Shown piece after piece: positions 28,940 to 33,651 of a DNA stretch of 33,651 nucleotides. Position 1 is the stretch's first letter. Each line of letters begins with the position of its first letter. Below the pieces are notes generated by a model, which saw only the letters and a list, made by a program, of their open reading frames with translations, was not told the DNA's origin and made no database searches. The DNA lies in contig RKSC01000032.1 of the NCBI GenBank assembly GCA_007571085.1, positions 1-33,651 on the forward strand, read 5' to 3'. The DNA comes from Synechococcus sp. PNGco_S_binSS4. GTDB lineage: Bacteria; Cyanobacteriota; Cyanobacteriia; PCC-6307; Cyanobiaceae. The position numbers were made by a program, and so were the translations under genes.

Positions 28940-29410
28940 ATGGTGCCCTTATCTCTGCAACGCATAGTTCTCCTTGCCCTGCCCCTGCCATTGCTGATTC
29001 AGCTTCCAGCCCGTGGTGAGGTGCCTCTTCCAGCCACAGGCATTGTGAACGAAGACGACCGGGAGGAGCGCTTCTACAACTTTGATGCTGGCCGCCAAGC
29101 GGGGGGAGGCTTTATTGATCCCTCTAGTTTCATTCGCAAACTGCAGAGTCGCCGCAATCTGCGCTACGCCACCGATCCAACCAGGAGCCTTGATGCTGCT
29201 CTGGAGGCCTTTGACGAGAATCTCCATGGGTCGTCCCCTCCAGAGGGAGAGGGGGAAACCGCAGCAGGGCAGATCATCAATCCCTTCCCAGGTTTGGGCA
29301 GTAACCGCATCCAGCTCCCCGCCAACCTATTCATGGAGCTGTCTCCCAACCAGCCAACCAGCCAGCCAACCAGCCAGCCAACAGGTACAAAAACCATAGA
29401 GATAGAATGA
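28940..29410 (+). CDS. Hypothetical secreted protein with C-terminal QPTS repeats
   Basis: N-terminal signal-like MVPLSLQRIVLLALPLPLLIQLPARGEVPLPATG, then DDREERFYNFDAGRQAGGGFIDPSSFIRKLQSRRNLRYATDPTRSLDAAL and tail NQPTSQPTSQPTG. Confidence 0.65.
   Translation: MVPLSLQRIVLLALPLPLLIQLPARGEVPLPATGIVNEDDREERFYNFDAGRQAGGGFIDPSSFIRKLQSRRNLRYATDPTRSLDAALEAFDENLHGSSPPEGEGETAAGQIINPFPGLGSNRIQLPANLFMELSPNQPTSQPTSQPTGTKTIEIE
29351..29383 (+). repeat. 12-nt tandem repeat cagccaaccagc encoding QPTS
   Basis: Direct reading cagccaaccagc cagccaaccagc cagccaaca. Confidence 0.93.
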
Positions 29411-29437
29411 GGAAGAGGCACACCACACCCAGGGCAC

Positions 29438-29463
29438 CCCATTGTGGTGGCCCATTGTGGTGG
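29438..29463 (+). repeat. Perfect 13-nt tandem duplication cccattgtggtgg x2 in the intergenic region upstream of glcD
   Basis: Direct reading cccattgtggtgg cccattgtggtgg. Confidence 0.95.
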
Positions 29464-29493
29464 GACGGCTTCTAGCCACACCTCCTGTTTGCC

Positions 29494-30951
29494 GTGGTTA
29501 CTGATGCTCCCATTCCTTGGAAAGCCATCCACGCCCGCTTTGCCGCAGTGCTAGGGGCCAAGCGCCTGCTGCGGCGCCGGGAGGATTTGCTGGCCTACGA
29601 CTGTGATGGGCTAACCCTACACCGTTGCGCTCCAAAACTGGCGGTGCTTCCCCGCTCCACTGCTGAGGTGGTGACCACCGTGAAGCTTTGCGCCCAGCTG
29701 GGACTTCCTTTTGTGGCCCGTGGCAGTGGCACTGGACTCTCTGGTGGGGCCATTCCCAGTGAGGAGGCAGTGCTGATCATCACCAGTCGGATGCGCCGCA
29801 TTCTGGACATTGACCTGGATAACCAGACCATCCTAGTGGAGCCCGGTGTCATCAACAACTGGGTCACCCGGGCTGTGGCGGGGGAGGGTTTCTACTACGC
29901 CCCTGATCCCTCCTCCCAGACCGTATGCAGCGTCGGCGGCAACATTGCCGAGAACTCTGGCGGTGTCCACTGCCTAAAATATGGAGTCACCAGCAACCAT
30001 GTGCTGGAATTGGAGGTGGTGTTGCCCGATGGCACCTTGACCCGCTTTGGTGGCCATGTGGCTGAGATGCCCGGCCTGGACCTGAGGGGTCTATTTATTG
30101 GCAGTGAGGGCACCTTGGGCATTGCCACCGCCATCCGCCTGCGCCTCTTACGCCAGCCAGAAACCGTGCGGGTGCTGCTGGCTGATTTTGCCGCCATGGA
30201 AGATGCGGGGGACGGGGTGTGCCGTATCACTGCAGCTGGCATTTTGCCCGCAGGGATGGAAATAATGGACAACTTCACCCTCAATGCCACTGAGGATCTG
30301 CTGCAGACCGGTGTTTATAACAGGAGTGCGGTGGCAGCCCTGCTGGTGGAGCTGGATGGCCATGCCGCTGAAGTGGAAGCTGCCTGCCAGCAGGCCAAGG
30401 ATCTGCTCATGGCCGCCGGAGCCCAGAACCTACAGTGGGCCAAATCCCCGGAGGAGTGTGAGCGCCTCTGGAAAGGCCGCAAAGCAGCCTTTGCCGCCAT
30501 GGGACGCCTCAGTCCTAGTTATTACGTGCAGGATGGGGTGGTACCCCGCAGCACCCTCCCCCAAGTGCTAAAGGCCATTGCAGACATCAGCCACCGTTAT
30601 GACCTACCCATTGCCAATGTGTTCCATGCCGGGGATGGGAATCTGCACCCCTTAATTCTTTACGATCACCACGAGCCAGCCATCATCCAGCGGGTGGAAC
30701 AAGCCGGTGCAGACATCTTGCGCCTCTGTGTAGAGATGGGAGGCAGCATTACCGGGGAGCATGGCATCGGTGCGGACAAACGCAATGCCATGGCCTTGAT
30801 GTTCAGCGCCATGGATCTGGACACCATGACCCGGGTGCGCCAAGCCATTGACCCTCAACAGCGGGCCAATCCCAACAAACTCTTCCCCACCCCAACGGGC
30901 TGTGCAGAGGCTTCCCGGCGCTCTTTGCGGGTGCCGGTGGACGTGTATTGA
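29494..30951 (+). CDS. glcD: Glycolate oxidase/dehydrogenase subunit GlcD (FAD-linked)
   Basis: LPFVARGSGTGLSGGAIPSEEAVLI, VEPGVINNWVTRAV, SVGGNIAENSGGVHCLKYGVTSNHVLELEVVLPDG, VFHAGDGNLHPLILYD, GSITGEHGIGADKRNAM. Confidence 0.95.
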   Translation: MVTDAPIPWKAIHARFAAVLGAKRLLRRREDLLAYDCDGLTLHRCAPKLAVLPRSTAEVVTTVKLCAQLGLPFVARGSGTGLSGGAIPSEEAVLIITSRMRRILDIDLDNQTILVEPGVINNWVTRAVAGEGFYYAPDPSSQTVCSVGGNIAENSGGVHCLKYGVTSNHVLELEVVLPDGTLTRFGGHVAEMPGLDLRGLFIGSEGTLGIATAIRLRLLRQPETVRVLLADFAAMEDAGDGVCRITAAGILPAGMEIMDNFTLNATEDLLQTGVYNRSAVAALLVELDGHAAEVEAACQQAKDLLMAAGAQNLQWAKSPEECERLWKGRKAAFAAMGRLSPSYYVQDGVVPRSTLPQVLKAIADISHRYDLPIANVFHAGDGNLHPLILYDHHEPAIIQRVEQAGADILRLCVEMGGSITGEHGIGADKRNAMALMFSAMDLDTMTRVRQAIDPQQRANPNKLFPTPTGCAEASRRSLRVPVDVY

Positions 30952-30968
30952 GCAACCGATTCATCTGA

Positions 30969-32330
30969 ATGGCCACCAGCAACCAACCCCCAAAATCCAC
31001 CGAGGAGGACCTGACAGATCCCTGTGTCCATTGCGGCTTCTGCCTCAGCACCTGTGCCAGCTATCGGATTCTGGGAACGGAAACCGACTCCCCCCGTGGC
31101 CGCATTCATTTTCTCAAGGCAGTGGAGGCGGGGGAGCTGAACCTGTCATCGGTGGCAGAGCATTTTGAGTCCTGCCTGGGTTGTTATGCCTGTGTCACCG
31201 CCTGCCCCTCCGGTGTGCGCTATGACCAGCTCATTGCCCAGGTGCGACCTCAGCTAAAGGACCTGCCGGTGCGCGGCCCATGGCAGCGGTTGTTTCGTGG
31301 GGCACTATTTTCCCTGCTGCCCTATCCGGGCCGTCTGCGCCGTCTCCTGGCCCCCCTGCGCTTTTACAGCGGCTCCTGGGTGCAAGCCATGGCCCGCCGT
31401 AGCCGTCTGACCCAGCTGTTTGGGCCAGAAATTGCTGCCATGGAGCGCCTGTTGCCCCCCTTATCAGCCGGCAGCTTCCAGGATGCCTTGCCCCTACTCA
31501 GACCTGCCCAGGGGCAACGGCGGGCCCGGGTGGGTTTGGTGTTGGGCTGTGTGCAACGCCTATTTGACCACCAGGTGAATGGAGCCGTGGTGCGGTTATT
31601 AACAGCCAATGGGGTGGAGGTGGTGATACCCCCCCAACAGGGCTGTTGCGGAGCGGTGACAGATCATCAAGGAGAAACAGCCCACACTGAAAAACTGGCC
31701 CAAGACCTGATGGCCTCCTTTACCGCCGTTGTGGGTCACCAGAAGCCTGCAGGTGCTCAACCCTTGGATGCCATTCTGGTGGCCGCTTCAGGCTGTGGTC
31801 ATACCCTCAAGCAGTACGACCGCATTCTTTCTGCCCACCCCACCTTGGCTGAGGAGGGCCGCACTTTTGCCAGGGGAGTGCGAGATGTGCAGGAATTTTT
31901 GGCGGAGCTGGGGTTAAGTGCTCCCCTCCATCCCCTATCACCAGAGCCCCTGCGCGCTGTAATCCATGACCCCTGTCATATGCTCCACGGCCAGGGCATT
32001 GCCGCTGCCCCACGGCGCCTCCTGGCTGCCATCCCTGGCCTCACCCTGGTTTCCCCCATGGATGCCGGGGTGTGTTGTGGCAGTGCCGGCATCTACAACA
32101 TTGTCCAACCTGAGATTGCATCCCAATTGGGGGAAGAGAAATGTGCTGATTTGGTAGCCACCGGTGCCCAGCTATGTGTTTCAGCCAACATTGGTTGCAC
32201 CCTGCAGTTGAAACAGACCATGGGCACCATGGACAGCCCCCTCCCTATTCTCCACCCAGCCCAGCTGCTGGACTACAGCACCCGGGGCCTGCAGCTCCCC
32301 GCTGAGTTGTTTCTCAAGGGCAGTGGTTGA
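30969..32330 (+). CDS. glcF: Glycolate oxidase iron-sulfur subunit GlcF
   Basis: DPCVHCGFCLSTCASYRILGTETDSPRGRI, ESCLGCYACVTACPSGVRYDQLI (two 4Fe-4S motifs), CCG motifs (QQGCCGAVTDHQGE, DAGVCCGSAGIYN); 17 bp downstream of glcD. Confidence 0.95.
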   Translation: MATSNQPPKSTEEDLTDPCVHCGFCLSTCASYRILGTETDSPRGRIHFLKAVEAGELNLSSVAEHFESCLGCYACVTACPSGVRYDQLIAQVRPQLKDLPVRGPWQRLFRGALFSLLPYPGRLRRLLAPLRFYSGSWVQAMARRSRLTQLFGPEIAAMERLLPPLSAGSFQDALPLLRPAQGQRRARVGLVLGCVQRLFDHQVNGAVVRLLTANGVEVVIPPQQGCCGAVTDHQGETAHTEKLAQDLMASFTAVVGHQKPAGAQPLDAILVAASGCGHTLKQYDRILSAHPTLAEEGRTFARGVRDVQEFLAELGLSAPLHPLSPEPLRAVIHDPCHMLHGQGIAAAPRRLLAAIPGLTLVSPMDAGVCCGSAGIYNIVQPEIASQLGEEKCADLVATGAQLCVSANIGCTLQLKQTMGTMDSPLPILHPAQLLDYSTRGLQLPAELFLKGSG

Positions 32331-32347
32331 TCTATTCATGCCACTGC
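32320..32347 (+). other. 7-bp perfect inverted repeat (GCAGTGG...CCACTGC) straddling the glcF stop codon
   Basis: gcagtgg ttgatctattcatg ccactgc; no following T-tract, so terminator function is not claimed. Confidence 0.5.
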
Positions 32348-32435
32348 TGTGGTGGTTAAACCCTGGGCTGCTTCCACTAATCCAATGGTGGGGCCAGGTG
32401 CGGAGTAAGCTAACCAGAGAGGCCCCAGGATTTTA

Positions 32436-32471
32436 ACAATCTCAAGAAAATCTACAATCTCAAGAAAATCT
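32436..32471 (+). repeat. Perfect 18-nt tandem duplication acaatctcaagaaaatct x2 upstream of the LRR gene
   Basis: Direct reading acaatctcaagaaaatct acaatctcaagaaaatct. Confidence 0.95.
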
Positions 32472-32538
32472 GAAGATCCTAGGAAATCCTCAATCCCAGG
32501 AGAAGCATGCTAAGCTTGCTTCAGCTTTGGACATTGCC

Positions 32539-33651
32539 ATGTCTTGGGCTTGCCAGTCTCTCCTGTCAAAGCAAGTGTTGCACCTTGGGTCGGGCATCTT
32601 GAGTGCTGCTCTCTGGGGGACAGCTGTTGTAGTGGAGCCTGTTCAGGCCCACCATGGTATCACCATAGATGGAACTAGCTACTCTTGCGCCTTCCTTGGC
32701 CATCATCATTCTTACTGGTACGATAATACTTGTGATTTGCAAGGAGATCTAGGAACTAGGACAACCCTGCCGGCAGGTTTATTTAAGCATCTTCCTAATC
32801 TACGATATGTCTTTCTGAATCAAAACAATCTAACCAGCTTGCCATCAGGTCTATTCAGTGGTCTTCCCAACCTGGAAGAGATCAGACTACAATATAACAA
32901 CCTGAGCACCGTGCCGCGAGATATATTCCAAGGATTTTCTAGCTTGAAAAATATCTATCTCTATGGCAATAATCTGACTAACTTGCCAGAAGATTTATTC
33001 AGTGAGCTTTCCACGTTAAGAGTAATCAGCTTGCATAACAACGACCTAACCACTATGCCAGCAGATTTATTTGGTGGTCTTCCTAATCTGATAGGCATTT
33101 TTGTGAGTAATAATAATCTATCTTGCCGACCTGCGCTTCCGTCAGGTAAGTCATTTTTTGATGAGTATGACAGGGCTGATACTCTGACCGCTAGTTTGCC
33201 AGTTTGCGAGGGAGAGATTCCTTTAGAATACATGCCTCCACAAAATTACAATAACATTGCAAGTCAGACCACTGTCAGCCTTGCTAATGAATATCAATTC
33301 TATGATAATGATTTCTCCCCATATCCATCTCCAGGAGGGAATCTAACCTATACAGTGAAAAATAGCAATGGAGATGTGGTGACAGCATCCATATCTAATG
33401 GTGTATTAACAATAACACCTGTTGGCTTGGGCTATTCTACAATCACAGTCAACCTTACTGGCACTGGACAGTGGACGGAAAAAGATCTGATGATCGGAAG
33501 CGATCCAATCGTTTACCGCAAATCCGTTGATCTCACTTTCAATGTCTCCCAAGATGGTGAACATAATGTCTCCCAAGATGATGAACAGCTCCAAGGAGAA
33601 GGTGAACAACCCCAAGGAGGTGAACATAATCTCCTCCCAGGAAACGAGCAA
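32539..33651 (+). CDS. Secreted leucine-rich-repeat protein with Ig/cadherin-like domain, truncated by the right window edge
   Basis: Open frame from ATG 32539 to the last base (371 codons, no stop): putative signal peptide MSWACQSLLSKQVLHLGSGILSAALWGTAVVVEPVQA|HHG, five 24-aa LRRs, cap LSCRPALP...LPVCEG, then LTYTVKNSNGDVVTASISNGVLTITPVGLGYSTITVNLTG. Missing from the ORF track because it lacks a stop in the window. Confidence 0.9.
   Translation, partial: MSWACQSLLSKQVLHLGSGILSAALWGTAVVVEPVQAHHGITIDGTSYSCAFLGHHHSYWYDNTCDLQGDLGTRTTLPAGLFKHLPNLRYVFLNQNNLTSLPSGLFSGLPNLEEIRLQYNNLSTVPRDIFQGFSSLKNIYLYGNNLTNLPEDLFSELSTLRVISLHNNDLTTMPADLFGGLPNLIGIFVSNNNLSCRPALPSGKSFFDEYDRADTLTASLPVCEGEIPLEYMPPQNYNNIASQTTVSLANEYQFYDNDFSPYPSPGGNLTYTVKNSNGDVVTASISNGVLTITPVGLGYSTITVNLTGTGQWTEKDLMIGSDPIVYRKSVDLTFNVSQDGEHNVSQDDEQLQGEGEQPQGGEHNLLPGNEQ
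32767..33126 (+). repeat. Five tandem 72-nt leucine-rich repeats within the LRR CDS
   Basis: LPAGLFKHLPNLRYVFLNQNNLTS / LPSGLFSGLPNLEEIRLQYNNLST / VPRDIFQGFSSLKNIYLYGNNLTN / LPEDLFSELSTLRVISLHNNDLTT / MPADLFGGLPNLIGIFVSNNNLSC. Confidence 0.95.
33541..33588 (+). repeat. Two 24-nt repeats encoding NVSQDGEH / NVSQDDEQ, followed by further E/Q/G-rich low-complexity sequence
   Basis: aatgtctcccaagatggtgaacat / aatgtctcccaagatgatgaacag. Confidence 0.9.

Noticed and set aside
32320-32347. glcF rho-independent terminator
   Set aside because: 7-bp stem with 14-nt loop and no U-tract; kept only as an inverted repeat.
32767-33126. Possible CRISPR-like regular repeat
   Set aside because: 72-nt periodicity is explained by protein-level LRRs; the nucleotide units are divergent and there are no spacers.
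32961-33233. 90-aa minus-strand ORF inside the LRR gene
   Set aside because: Antisense of the LRR repeats; the plus frame is clearly coding.
33406-33651. 81-aa minus-strand ORF at the right edge
   Set aside because: Antisense to the Ig-like domain and repeat tail of the LRR protein; its repeat pattern is just the complement of the stalk repeat.

Overview
Mostly ordinary core-genome sequence from a marine-picocyanobacterium-like organism (Synechococcus/Prochlorococcus clade, judged from psaE, petB/petD, minCDE, hemL and an L19 with an N-terminal extension). About 30 tightly packed genes and two tRNAs (Asp-GTC, Trp-CCA) can be supported. The ORF track misses two genes because they run off the window: lpxD at the left edge and a secreted leucine-rich-repeat (LRR) protein at the right edge (32539 to beyond 33651). 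The LRR gene is the most interesting item. It has a putative signal peptide, five 24-residue LRRs of the eukaryotic-extracellular 'LPxxLFxxLxxLxxLxLxxNNLxx' type, a Cys-containing cap, a bacterial Ig/cadherin-like beta domain and a repetitive polar tail. It sits in visibly AT-richer DNA. This fits an accessory, possibly host-interaction surface protein; a sponge-symbiotic Synechococcus is one possible source, but that is inference. Smaller points of interest are overlooked 32-codon ORFs, convergent gene overlaps, a divergent sucrose-phosphatase/GH100 invertase pair, and many short perfect tandem duplications at gene ends and junctions. I found no CRISPR array, rRNA, IS element, phage or recognisable defence system.
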